From CAYWWM01 sp965198025 (GTDB taxonomy: Bacteria > Acidobacteriota > Terriglobia > 2-12-FULL-54-10): 64,000 nt of DNA. Shown one piece after another: positions 37,192-47,722 of the stretch. Both the position numbers and the translations under genes were made by a program. The first letter of the stretch is position 1; each line of letters begins with the position of its first letter. The DNA lies in contig OZ240237.1 of NCBI GenBank assembly GCA_965198025.1, positions 2,480,001 through 2,544,000 on the forward strand, read 5' to 3'. The notes under the pieces are model-generated. The model made no database searches and was not told the origin of the DNA. It saw only the letters and a program-made list of their open reading frames with translations.

Positions 37192-38923
37192 AGACTCGCT
37201 CTGCCGGTGGCCAGCGCGTAATGACCACGTCTTTGTAATCGATGTGGGGCGCGCCGCCGGTGCGGTACGCCATGGAATGCCGCAGAAAGTTCTGATCGTC
37301 GCGCTTGGGGAAGTCCGTGCGCTGATGGGAGCCGCGCGACTCCTTGCGACGGTACGCCGAATGGAGTCCGGCTTCAGCCACTTCGAGCATGAAGCCGAGC
37401 TCGATGGCCGAGATCAATTCGGTGTTGAAGGACAGCGTGCGGTCATCGAGCGCAACGTTCTGGTAGCGCTCCTTCAAGGCGGCGATCCTGGAAAGGGAGG
37501 CTTCGAGCGTGGGGCCGTCGCGGTAGATGCCGGTGGCCTCCTCCATGATCCGGTTCATCTCGGTGCGAAGGGTGGCGACGCGCTCGTTTCCTCCGGTCTT
37601 GCGGATGAACTGGGCGGCGATGCGTTCCTGCTCGTCGTTGGCCTGGGCCTCGAGTTTCCGCGCCGCCAGATTCGGATGCTCCCTGGCGAATCGGGCCGCG
37701 GCGTCGGCGGACCGGCGGCCGAAGACCAGCAACTCGGTCAAGGAATTGGAGCCGAGGCGGTTAGCGCCGTTCAGGCTGATGCAGGCGCATTCGCCGGCGG
37801 CGAACAATCCCGGGACGGGCGTGGCGCCGTTGATGTCGGTATCGATTCCGCCCATGCAATAGTGTACGACAGGACGCACGGGGATCGGCTCCTGGACCGG
37901 GTCAATGCCGGCGTAATTCATCGAGAGCTCGCGAACAAAGGGGAGCTTCTTGTTGATCCTGGCCTCTCCCAGGCGCCGGAGGTCCAGATGCACCACGGTT
38001 CCAAACGGACCGGGAATGGTGCGGCCCTTGGCGTCCTCCTGCATGAAAGCCTGCGAGAGGCGGTCCCGGGGGCCGAGTTCCATGGCGCGCAGACGCGGCC
38101 AGGGATCGGCCGGTCCCAGGCCGTAATCCTGGAGATAGCGATAGCCGTCCTTGTTGGTGAGTATGCCGCCTTCGCCGCGCGCGCCCTCGGTGATCAGAAT
38201 CCCCGAGCCGGGCAGACCGGTGGGGTGGTACTGCACAAACTCCATGTCCTTGAGCGCCACGCCGACCTGGTAGGCGAGGCCCATGCCGTCGGCAGTCTTG
38301 ATGGCGCCGTTGGTGGTGAAGGGATAAAGACGGCCCGCTCCGCCGGTGCACAGGATGACGGCCTTGGCGAGCACGGCGTGCAACTGGCCGGTGAGCAGCT
38401 CAATGGCGGTAACGCCCTGGCAGCGGCCCTCGTCGACCAGGAGCTTGGTGGCGAACCATTCGTTGTGCCAGACGGTGGCCTGAAACTTGAGCGCCGTCTG
38501 GAACAAAGTGTGCAGCATGTGGAAGCCGCTCTTGTCGGCGGCGAACCAGGTGCGCTCGATCTTCATGCCGCCGAACGGTCGGACTGCGACGTGGCCGTCA
38601 GGCTCGCGAGTCCAGGGACAGCCCCAATGATCCATGCGGATCATCTCGGCGGGCGCTTCGTTGACGAAGGCCTCGATGACGTCCTGGTCCCCAAGCCAGT
38701 CGGACCCGGAGACGGTGTCGTAGGCATGGTGGTCGAGACTGTCGTGGGACTTGATGACGGCGGCGGCACCGCCTTCGGCAGCCACCGTATGGCTGCGCAT
38801 GGGATAGACCTTGGAGACGACCGCGACACGCAGCTTGGGGTGCGCTTCGCCCAACTGGATGGCCGCGCGCAAACCGGCCCCGCCGCCTCCGACAATTACG
38901 ACATCATATTCGTGAACCTGCAT
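37181..38923 (-). CDS. frdA: Fumarate reductase flavoprotein subunit
   Basis: The 580-residue product has the FAD Rossmann start YDVVIVGGGGAGLRAAI, the covalent-FAD histidine in MRSHTVAAEGG, the substrate loop YHPTGLPGSG with GARGEGG, and RVDYCMGG-like VVHYCMGGIDTD. It reduces fumarate in anaerobic respiration; the four-subunit FrdABCD arrangement favours fumarate reductase, although succinate oxidation cannot be excluded. ATG 38923 (MQVHEYDVV) follows AAGG; upstream codons to 39073 are not conserved-looking. Confidence 0.94.
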   Translation of the reverse strand: MQVHEYDVVIVGGGGAGLRAAIQLGEAHPKLRVAVVSKVYPMRSHTVAAEGGAAAVIKSHDSLDHHAYDTVSGSDWLGDQDVIEAFVNEAPAEMIRMDHWGCPWTREPDGHVAVRPFGGMKIERTWFAADKSGFHMLHTLFQTALKFQATVWHNEWFATKLLVDEGRCQGVTAIELLTGQLHAVLAKAVILCTGGAGRLYPFTTNGAIKTADGMGLAYQVGVALKDMEFVQYHPTGLPGSGILITEGARGEGGILTNKDGYRYLQDYGLGPADPWPRLRAMELGPRDRLSQAFMQEDAKGRTIPGPFGTVVHLDLRRLGEARINKKLPFVRELSMNYAGIDPVQEPIPVRPVVHYCMGGIDTDINGATPVPGLFAAGECACISLNGANRLGSNSLTELLVFGRRSADAAARFAREHPNLAARKLEAQANDEQERIAAQFIRKTGGNERVATLRTEMNRIMEEATGIYRDGPTLEASLSRIAALKERYQNVALDDRTLSFNTELISAIELGFMLEVAEAGLHSAYRRKESRGSHQRTDFPKRDDQNFLRHSMAYRTGGAPHIDYKDVVITRWPPAERVYGK

Positions 38924-39110
38924 GGGAACCTTGGATACCACCGGCGCAGAAGGGAACCCAGAGCCATGCCTGGCCCCGCTGTAACTTCCCAGTGTGAGAA
39001 ACGGAGTATTGTGGGAGGAATCCGGCCGGTTGTCAAGGATTTTCCGGGGAATTGTGCACTTGAGTATTACCAAACGGGGAGGGGTAGTCTTGGGGTGATG
39101 ACAGGCAGGC

Positions 39111-39245
39111 TTACTTCGACTTCGGCCTCTTCTCCGACGACCGAGCGCCGGGCCAGGGCATATGCGGTGTCGGCTTCACTTGCAGGATCGCCGCTAGGAT
39201 TTCATCCTCCGTCGGGGCGTGCGGTTTGTTGCTGGGTTTAGGCAT
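39111..39245 (-). CDS. Possible 44-residue protein
   Basis: An ATG at 39245 opens a 44-codon frame beginning MPKPSNKPHAPTEDEILAAI and continuing LQVKPTPHMPWPG, with a Lys/Arg-rich end and a TAA stop. The wording looks protein-like (short amphipathic segment EILAAILQVKP then a Pro-rich basic tail) and recalls small hypothetical proteins of toxin-antitoxin neighbourhoods. No good ribosome binding site is seen. The family is not recognised. Confidence 0.4.
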   Translation of the reverse strand: MPKPSNKPHAPTEDEILAAILQVKPTPHMPWPGARSSEKRPKSK

Positions 39246-39361
39246 GAGAGCACTAATGGTACCAGGACGAGCAAAAAGTACTATAGCGAAATCGTTCCGG
39301 TATGTGATAGTTTAGTATGCTCGTCAGTGGCGGGTGCAACGGATGCTGGGTGAATGGCATC

Positions 39362-39694
39362 CTATTTGGCGGGAGGTTTTGCTGATTTCTCCAGGCGATA
39401 GAGGATTCCATCCTGGAGCAAGCGTTTTGGATCTGGTCTGCCAGATGCGCCAATTGTCCCATCTGGTCGCAGGTATTGATGTACTCTAGCAACCTCATTG
39501 TCGCGCTGATCTCGATACGAAACCATTTGACTCTGAGTACAGAAAGGCTCGTTAGCTGCAACCAGGGATGGATGGCGCGTTTCCAAAATGACGGTGCTCA
39601 GTTCGGATGTTGCGGTTCGTTCCCAATATCGTCCGCCATTGAATAGGGCACGTATCTTTTCCACTGAAATGCGAACAAGAGGTATTTGGGGCAT
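39362..39694 (-). CDS. Small protein of unknown function
   Basis: The 110-residue product begins MPQIPLVRISVEKIRALFNG and contains VILETRHPSLVAANEPFCTQ and HQYLRPDGTIGASGRPDPKR. Content is protein-like and soluble with one Cys; no family recognised. Its ATG (39694-39692) overlaps the ATG of the opposite gene (39693-39695) in a shared CATG, so the two genes are divergent with no space between. No ribosome binding site precedes it. The composition is less GC-rich than the housekeeping genes. Confidence 0.6.
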   Translation of the reverse strand: MPQIPLVRISVEKIRALFNGGRYWERTATSELSTVILETRHPSLVAANEPFCTQSQMVSYRDQRDNEVARVHQYLRPDGTIGASGRPDPKRLLQDGILYRLEKSAKPPAK

Positions 39695-40049
39695 GATTAG
39701 CGAAAACGAAATTCAAAAGCAACTCTTGCTCTTTCTGGAAAACCAAGTTTCATTGGACGAGTTTGAGGATTGGTTTGTCCTTGGAAGCTGGAATGCGCAC
39801 AGTGAGGACGATCCATCTGCTCTTAGGATGATTTCGGCCATCGAACTGAGACTCGCTGAGCATTCTAGTGGTCATCTCTCAGATGCACAACTTCGCGAAG
39901 AGTTACATACGTTGATTCAACCGCAATTCGTTTACTTTTCAATTCCAGAAAAGGCTGCATTGCCGGTGCTGACGGGGGCTTCTAATCCTGTGCCGTTGCC
40001 GGTGCACGTGGGGCAGTTAGGTGCAATATTCTCAGTGGAATACGCGTGA
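39693..40049 (+). CDS. Small protein of unknown function
   Basis: The 118-residue product begins MISENEIQKQLLLFLENQVS and continues LDEFEDWFVLGSWNAHSEDD, a helical, acidic protein with no signal peptide. ATG 39693 follows AGAGG; upstream codons to 39588 are antisense of the neighbour. Its last 68 bases overlap the convergent gene 39982-40428. I do not recognise a family. Confidence 0.6.
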   Translation: MISENEIQKQLLLFLENQVSLDEFEDWFVLGSWNAHSEDDPSALRMISAIELRLAEHSSGHLSDAQLREELHTLIQPQFVYFSIPEKAALPVLTGASNPVPLPVHVGQLGAIFSVEYA

Positions 40050-40428
40050 TTGGCGCTGGATTATCCTGCAGAATTACATCTATCCAGTAAAGGCCTTCCT
40101 CTTCCAAGGCCAGATTCATTACCGCCACGATACCAGCACCACGATCATGCCCCTCGAATAAGACCGGGAATTCCTGCTCTGGGAGAATCTTCCCGGATGG
40201 TGTATGAACCTTTAGTTTCACTAAGTATTTCCCTGTTGCAAACCCGGCCTTAAATAATATGACCGCCGTGGGCTGAATTGGCGTAAGAGGCTTCCCCTTC
40301 TGAGGCGCAGCAACGGTGTAACGATCTACGATCCTGATTAGACTTACGACACCATCCTGCTCGTGTAAAACCTTTTCGCATAGAGCAGCGATTTGAACAA
40401 ACGGGCCGCCATATTCAGCTTCTGTCAT
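39982..40428 (-). CDS. Small protein of unknown function (DUF6941-like)
   Basis: The 148-residue product begins MTEAEYGGPFVQIAALCEKV and contains VSLIRIVDRYTVAA, then AVILFKAGFATGKYLVKLKV and GLYWIDVILQDNPAPITRIP, a mostly beta protein. The pattern resembles short proteins annotated DUF6941, which is a tentative match. GGAAGG precedes the ATG. Convergent overlap of 68 bases with 39693-40049. Confidence 0.6.
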   Translation of the reverse strand: MTEAEYGGPFVQIAALCEKVLHEQDGVVSLIRIVDRYTVAAPQKGKPLTPIQPTAVILFKAGFATGKYLVKLKVHTPSGKILPEQEFPVLFEGHDRGAGIVAVMNLALEEEGLYWIDVILQDNPAPITRIPLRILHLTAPRAPATAQD

Positions 40429-40592
40429 GTGTGTGCCTTCCTTGGGATTCTTTAGACTCTTGAAGATTTTAGCATGAGCCGCTTGCTGCCCGTCTTTTTC
40501 AATAATACTCCTACGCGCTTCATATCCGGGAGCCGCCGCACGTTGTACCGCCAGTCAAACTACCCGAATGTCGGCGGATCGTCCTACGGTTA

Positions 40593-41741
40593 TCAGTACA
40601 CGGTCAGTTCGCCTTTGAGCTGGAAGGGGTCCGCGGTGTGCTTCGGTTCTTCCCGGCTGATTTTGAGCGCAATTTGCCTGAGATCATCCGAAGCCAGATA
40701 AATCCTTCCTCTCCGTTCCCCTTTGGCCAACAACAATCCGGATTTGACCAAGGCCTTCAGATCGCGGCTGGCGACAACCTTGCTGACATCGGCAATATGT
40801 CTGTAGTGCGCGCTCCGAACGTAATATCCAACCGCTGCATCGTGCAGCGCCAGAATGGAGCGTTCGGGAAGTCCATGGGATCTTATTTGTTTCTCCAATT
40901 CATCCCATAACCGGGAAATCACTTTGACGCGCCGAATCAAAGCGGCCGCTTGCCGATAATGCGCAGTCAGATTGAATCGGAGCCAAGGCCTGGTGTCATT
41001 TCCGGGGTTCCAAGAACCCTTTCCGACCTCCGCCAGAACGTTGTAATAGTCTGGCGTGTTGCGGCCAAGGTATTCCTCGATCGAGGAAAATGTCGGATCG
41101 CCAATTCCTTTGGTTGCCAATACAAGGGTCTGGAGACACCGCGCCATTCTTCCGTTTCCGTCCGAAAAGGGATGAATCATCACGAGGTTCCAATGCGCCA
41201 TCGCGGCCTTCACAATGGCGTGGCCGTTGTCCTCCTTGCCGTTCAGATAGTCCACGAGCTCGGATACCAGCTCCGGGATGCGGCCAGCGGGCGGCCCCTC
41301 ATAGACGCTTTCTCCTATCGCTTCGTCCCGGACCCAGATGGGGCCGGGCCTCCAGCTCCCGGGGTGCCTATTCCCATCGTATTCCATCATCATGTAGTGA
41401 AGACTTCGCAGGAAGCCCTCATTGAACACCAGGTTCCCGTCCTTGGCGAGTTGCAGCACATAGCTCATGGCACGACGGTAACCTGTAACCGCAGCCCAGG
41501 TTTCATCGCCGGCATGGAGCGGTTCCTCGCCTTCGACTGCCGCCATCGCATCTTCCAACGTGACGCGGTAGCCCTCGATGCTATTGGACCCCTGTACAGC
41601 TCTCGCAGCCGTGTTTCGCCTCAACACTCCATACCATCGGGCGGGAGTCGAAAGGCGCGCGTGGAGAGAGCGGTACATGTTTGAGATTGCCTCTCCAACT
41701 CTGTTTTCCTGCGGCCCGAGCTTGGCGGCTCTGAATAACAC
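40593..41741 (-). CDS. Fic-family AMP-transferase with internal inhibitory motif
   Basis: The product (382 residues from GTG 41741, four bases after GGAGAG; a TTG at 41753 lacks a site) has the Fic core HPFSDGNGRMAR (about residue 205), which transfers AMP from ATP to protein hydroxyls. The inhibitory-helix motif, consensus (S/T)xxxE(G/N), is present as SNSIEG (about residue 55) within the same protein, so it is a class II Fic whose activity is self-restrained. A winged-helix-like C-terminus (HIADVSKVVASRDLKALVKS) could bind DNA. It sits among unknown genes and divergently from mrpA; AT-rich sequence separates them. Confidence 0.9.
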   Translation of the reverse strand: MLFRAAKLGPQENRVGEAISNMYRSLHARLSTPARWYGVLRRNTAARAVQGSNSIEGYRVTLEDAMAAVEGEEPLHAGDETWAAVTGYRRAMSYVLQLAKDGNLVFNEGFLRSLHYMMMEYDGNRHPGSWRPGPIWVRDEAIGESVYEGPPAGRIPELVSELVDYLNGKEDNGHAIVKAAMAHWNLVMIHPFSDGNGRMARCLQTLVLATKGIGDPTFSSIEEYLGRNTPDYYNVLAEVGKGSWNPGNDTRPWLRFNLTAHYRQAAALIRRVKVISRLWDELEKQIRSHGLPERSILALHDAAVGYYVRSAHYRHIADVSKVVASRDLKALVKSGLLLAKGERRGRIYLASDDLRQIALKISREEPKHTADPFQLKGELTVY

Positions 41742-41995
41742 GGGACTCTCCAAACATAAAAACTATTTAACAGATATATAAATATTAATATACTTATTGT
41801 CGGCTGTAAATATAATAATCATACTGTGCCGGTCTAAGCCAGTGCATGTCGCAACCAGCGATTCCCGGCGCGGGGCGTGGAAGCTTGTCCCCGGAAGCAC
41901 GGCATACTATAGTGACTTGTGGCGAATCTCCACATCCGTAGCAGGGAGCGATACGAAGCCCGACGCTCATGTTGCGAGCTGTGCTTAGCTGAGAC
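41742..41995. promoter_or_regulatory. AT-rich divergent intergenic region between fic and mrp operon
   Basis: From 41755 to 41825 the sequence is AT-rich (for example ATATAAATATTAATATAC) with a TATAAT near 41813, and would hold promoters for the minus-strand fic gene and the plus-strand mrp operon. Exact -35 boxes are not clear. Confidence 0.35.
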
Positions 41996-44316
<2,321 letters not shown>

Positions 44317-44320
<4 letters not shown>

Positions 44321-44727
44321 AGTCGCTGATTCTGCAAACGACCACACGGCTGATCATGAGGCTGCTGCTGCTGTTTTCCCTCTTCCTGCTGCTGCGCGGG
44401 CACAACGCGCCGGGCGGGGGATTCGTGGGCGGCCTGGTGGTGGGAGCGGCGTTCATTCTGTACGTATACGCCTACGACGTCCAAGCCGCACGCCGGACGC
44501 TTTGGTTCGACCCGCGGACGCTGATCGCAGCGGGGCTGACGATCGCGGCGATGAGCGGCCTGCCGGCGATGCTGGGGGGATTCCCCTTCATGACCGGGTT
44601 GTGGAGAACGCTGGGACCGGAGGAGGGAGGCCTGCACGTTGGAACGCCGATGCTGTTCGACGTGGGCGTGTACGTGGTGGTGGTCGGGGTGACGCTGAGC
44701 ATCGTGTTTTCGCTGGCGGAGGAATAA
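44317..44727 (+). CDS. mrpB: Mrp antiporter subunit B
   Basis: The 136-residue product is MnhB/MrpB: ARLI-type opening TTTRLIMRLLLLFSLFLLLR, then GHNAPGGGFVGGLVVGAAF and GTPMLFDVGVYVVVVGV. Four membrane helices. Member of mrpABCDEFG, overlapping mrpA. Confidence 0.93.
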
Positions 44728-45081
44728 GTGGAAGTCCTGATGGCATTCGTGATCGGAGGACTCTACGCGGCGGGAATCTATCTGCTGCTGCGGCGCAGCC
44801 TGGTGAGCGTGATTCTGGGGCTTGCGGTGCTGGGGAACGCGGCGAACCTGCTGATCTTTACGGCCGCCGGCCTGACGCGGGGCGCCGCACCGGTGATTCC
44901 GCCCGAGGCGACCGGGCTCGCCGGAGCCTTCGCCGATCCGCTGCCGCAGGCCTTGATCCTGACGGCCATCGTGATCGGCTTCGGAGTACTGGCGTTTACC
45001 GCAGTGCTGATTCATCGCGTGCACCAGAACATTGAAACCGATGATCTGGACGCATTGAAGAATACGGACCGTTTGGACTAG
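44728..45081 (+). CDS. mrpC: Mrp antiporter subunit C (NuoK-like)
   Basis: The 117-residue product resembles NuoK: GLYAAGIYLLLRRSLVSVIL, GNAANLLIFTAAG and PLPQALILTAIVIGFGVLAF. Three membrane helices. It starts with GTG directly after the mrpB stop, so translation is probably coupled. Confidence 0.93.
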   Translation: MEVLMAFVIGGLYAAGIYLLLRRSLVSVILGLAVLGNAANLLIFTAAGLTRGAAPVIPPEATGLAGAFADPLPQALILTAIVIGFGVLAFTAVLIHRVHQNIETDDLDALKNTDRLD

Positions 45082-45087
45082 GAACAA

Positions 45088-46584
45088 ATGCACAATCTGA
45101 TTGTCCTGCCGATCCTGATTCCGTTGTTTACAGCGGTGGCGGGGCTGTTTGCGTGGAAGAGTCTGCGGCTGCAGCGCTGGATCAGCCTGGCGGGTTCGGC
45201 CGGACTGCTGGCGGTAACGGTGCAGATTCTGATCACGGCCTCATCGGGGGAGATCCTGGTTCTGCAGGCATCGAACTGGCCGGCGCCGTTCGGGATCACG
45301 CTGGTGGTGGACATTTTCAGCGCCTTCATGCTGCTGCTGGGAGGCATTATTGGCCTGGCCACAAACGTGTATTCGCTGCGGAACGTGGGGCCGGGGCGCG
45401 AGGCGTTCGGGTACTATCCGCTGTGCCAGATCCTGATGATGGGGGTTTCGGGAGCCTTTCTGACCGGGGATATTTTCAATCTGTACGTTTGGTTCGAGGT
45501 GCTGCTGATCGCGTCGTTCGTGCTGATGGCGCTGGGGGGCGAGGTGCCGCAGCTGGAAGGGGCTTTGAAGTACGTCACGCTGAACCTTCTTTCCTCGGCG
45601 GTGTTCCTGGTGGGCGTGGGAATTCTCTACGCGGTGGCGGGGACCCTGAACATGGGGGACCTGTCACGGGCCATGCCGAACATACCCGTGGGACTGTCCA
45701 ACACTCTGGCGACGCTGTTCCTGGTGGCCTTCGGGATCAAGGCGGCGATTTTCCCACTGTTTTTCTGGCTGCCGTCTTCCTACCACACACCGCCGGCAGC
45801 GGTGTCGGCGCTGTTCGCCGGGTTGCTGACGAAAGTGGGCGTCTACGCGCTGATCCGAGTATTTACGCTGCTGTTTACCCAGGACATCGGATTCACGCAC
45901 GGACTGATCGTGGCCATCTCGGGGCTGACGATGCTGACCGGGGTGCTGGGAGCGGTGGCACAGAGCGAGTTCCGGCGCATCCTCTCCTTCCACATCATCA
46001 GCCAGATCGGGTACATGATCATGGGCCTGGGCTTGTACACGCCGCTGGCGCTGGCCGGGTCGGTGTTCTACATCATTCATCACGTCATCGTGAAGACGAA
46101 CCTGTTCCTGGTGGCGGGGATCGTGAACCAGATGCGGGGGAGCTACCACCTGAAGAAGCTCGGAGGGATGTACCAATACCCGCTGCTGGCGATTTTGTTC
46201 TTGATCCCAGCTTTCTCGCTGGCGGGGGTTCCGCCGCTCTCCGGATTTTTTGCCAAGCTGGCGCTGGTGCGGTCGGGCCTGGCGACGGGGGATTACGCAA
46301 TCGTGGCCGTGGCGCTGCTGGTGAGCCTGCTGACTATGTTCTCGATGACCAAGATCTGGAGCGAGGTGTTTTGGAAACCTTATCCCGAGCCGGAACAAGA
46401 AGGCAAAGGGCCGGACCTGACGGCGGATGAGGTAGTGCGGATTCTGCTGCTCCCGGTGAGCATCCTGGCGGCGATTACCGTTGCGTTGGGGCTGGGAGCG
46501 GAGACGATCTTTGCGCTGGCGGTCCGGGCTTCGGAGCAACTGCTCGATCCGTCCGCATATGTCAACGCCGTGCTGCGGCAGTAG
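45088..46584 (+). CDS. mrpD: Mrp antiporter subunit D (NuoN/NuoM-like)
   Basis: The 498-residue product is MrpD, an NuoN-like proton channel with FNLYVWFEVLLIASFVLMAL, KAAIFPLFFWLPSSYHTPPA and LFAGLLTKVGVYALIRVF, including the conserved Glu and Lys residues of the translocation path. It is the second ion-translocating subunit of Mrp. Confidence 0.95.
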   Translation: MHNLIVLPILIPLFTAVAGLFAWKSLRLQRWISLAGSAGLLAVTVQILITASSGEILVLQASNWPAPFGITLVVDIFSAFMLLLGGIIGLATNVYSLRNVGPGREAFGYYPLCQILMMGVSGAFLTGDIFNLYVWFEVLLIASFVLMALGGEVPQLEGALKYVTLNLLSSAVFLVGVGILYAVAGTLNMGDLSRAMPNIPVGLSNTLATLFLVAFGIKAAIFPLFFWLPSSYHTPPAAVSALFAGLLTKVGVYALIRVFTLLFTQDIGFTHGLIVAISGLTMLTGVLGAVAQSEFRRILSFHIISQIGYMIMGLGLYTPLALAGSVFYIIHHVIVKTNLFLVAGIVNQMRGSYHLKKLGGMYQYPLLAILFLIPAFSLAGVPPLSGFFAKLALVRSGLATGDYAIVAVALLVSLLTMFSMTKIWSEVFWKPYPEPEQEGKGPDLTADEVVRILLLPVSILAAITVALGLGAETIFALAVRASEQLLDPSAYVNAVLRQ

Positions 46585-46595
46585 GAGCGCTTGCG

Positions 46596-47063
46596 ATGTT
46601 CTTATGGAATGTATTGCTGGCACTGATTTGGGCGTCGCTGTCCGGGGAGTTCAGCGTGATGAACCTGGTGGCGGGCTTCATCTTGGGGTTCGCCGTTTTG
46701 TGGCTGATGCAACCGATGACCGGGAAAGCGACGTATTTCACCAGGGTAGGGAAAGGGCTGGAACTCGCCTTCTTCTTCCTCAAAGAGTTGATCGTGGCGA
46801 ATTTCAGCATGGCCTATTATGTGATCGGTCCGCGCGAGCGAATGCGGCCGGGTGTGATGGCGATTCCGCTGGAGCCAGCCAAGGACCTCTCCATCACGCT
46901 GCTGGCGAACATGATCACGCTGACGCCGGGAACACTGAGTCTGGACGTTTCGCCGGACCGCAAGTATCTGTTCATTCATAACATCGCGGTGAACGACTTG
47001 GAACGGTCGCGGAAAGCGATCAAGGAAACGTTCGAACGCCGCATCCTGGAGGTGACTCGATGA
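46596..47063 (+). CDS. mrpE: Mrp antiporter subunit E
   Basis: The 155-residue product is MnhE/MrpE: two N-terminal membrane helices, then the cytoplasmic part with LANMITLTPGTLSLDVSPDR and FIHNIAVND, the family signature. It overlaps mrpF by four bases (ATGA). Confidence 0.93.
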   Translation: MFLWNVLLALIWASLSGEFSVMNLVAGFILGFAVLWLMQPMTGKATYFTRVGKGLELAFFFLKELIVANFSMAYYVIGPRERMRPGVMAIPLEPAKDLSITLLANMITLTPGTLSLDVSPDRKYLFIHNIAVNDLERSRKAIKETFERRILEVTR

Positions 47064-47347
47064 GCGAAGCAGGGAACTCGGTGCTGGGGATCGTGGCCAC
47101 TGTGTCGCTGGGGATGCTGGCGCTGGCGCTGTTCCTGGCGCTGGCGCGGCTGGCGAAGGGGCCGAGCCTGCCGGACCGCGTGATGGCGCTCGACTTGATG
47201 GGCTCGATCGTGGTGGGGATGATTGCGGTCTATTGCGTGGTCATCGGAGATGCGGGATTCATGGATGCAGGAATCGTGCTGGCCCTGATCGGCTTTTTGG
47301 GCACAGTCGCGTTCGCGAAATTTATCGAGAGGGGGCTTTCGCGGTGA
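47060..47347 (+). CDS. mrpF: Mrp antiporter subunit F
   Basis: The 95-residue product has three membrane helices with ARLAKGPSLPDRVMALDLMG and DAGIVLALIGFLGTVAFAKF, typical of MrpF. It overlaps mrpE upstream and mrpG downstream by four bases each. Confidence 0.93.
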   Translation: MSEAGNSVLGIVATVSLGMLALALFLALARLAKGPSLPDRVMALDLMGSIVVGMIAVYCVVIGDAGFMDAGIVLALIGFLGTVAFAKFIERGLSR

Positions 47348-47700
47348 CCGAAACCCTGGCTGCCTTCCTGTTGTTTACGGGGTCCTGCTTCAACCTGCTG
47401 GCGGCGTTCGGAATCGTCCGGCTGCCCGACCTGTTCACGCGTTTGCACGCGGCGACGAAGGCGTCCACGCTGGGAGTCGGGTGCGTAATGGCGGCCGTGG
47501 CCATCCACTTCTGGAGTCTGGAGACGACCACGCGCGCGGTGGCCACCACCGTGTTCCTGCTGTTGACAGCTCCTGTCGGAGCGCATCTGCTGGCGCGCGC
47601 CGCGTATTGGATGGGAGTCCAGTTCTGGGAAGGCACCCACACGGATGAATTCCGGAGCCACTGGGAGTCCTACAGCAAACAGCAGGAGGAGGCAGAGTAG
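47344..47700 (+). CDS. mrpG: Mrp antiporter subunit G
   Basis: The 118-residue product is MnhG/MrpG: ETLAAFLLFTGSCFNLLAAF, RLPDLFTRLHAATKASTLG and TVFLLLTAPVGAHLLARAAY. The start is GTG 47344, overlapping the mrpF stop as GTGA; an upstream frame to 47233 is a shadow of mrpF. Last gene of the operon. Confidence 0.93.
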   Translation: MTETLAAFLLFTGSCFNLLAAFGIVRLPDLFTRLHAATKASTLGVGCVMAAVAIHFWSLETTTRAVATTVFLLLTAPVGAHLLARAAYWMGVQFWEGTHTDEFRSHWESYSKQQEEAE

Positions 47701-47722
47701 AAAAGGCCCAGGAGCCGGGAGA

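Noticed and set aside
37244..39241. 665-codon plus-strand frame opposite frdA
   Set aside because: Mirror of the frdA codon bias; no protein family and no ribosome binding site.
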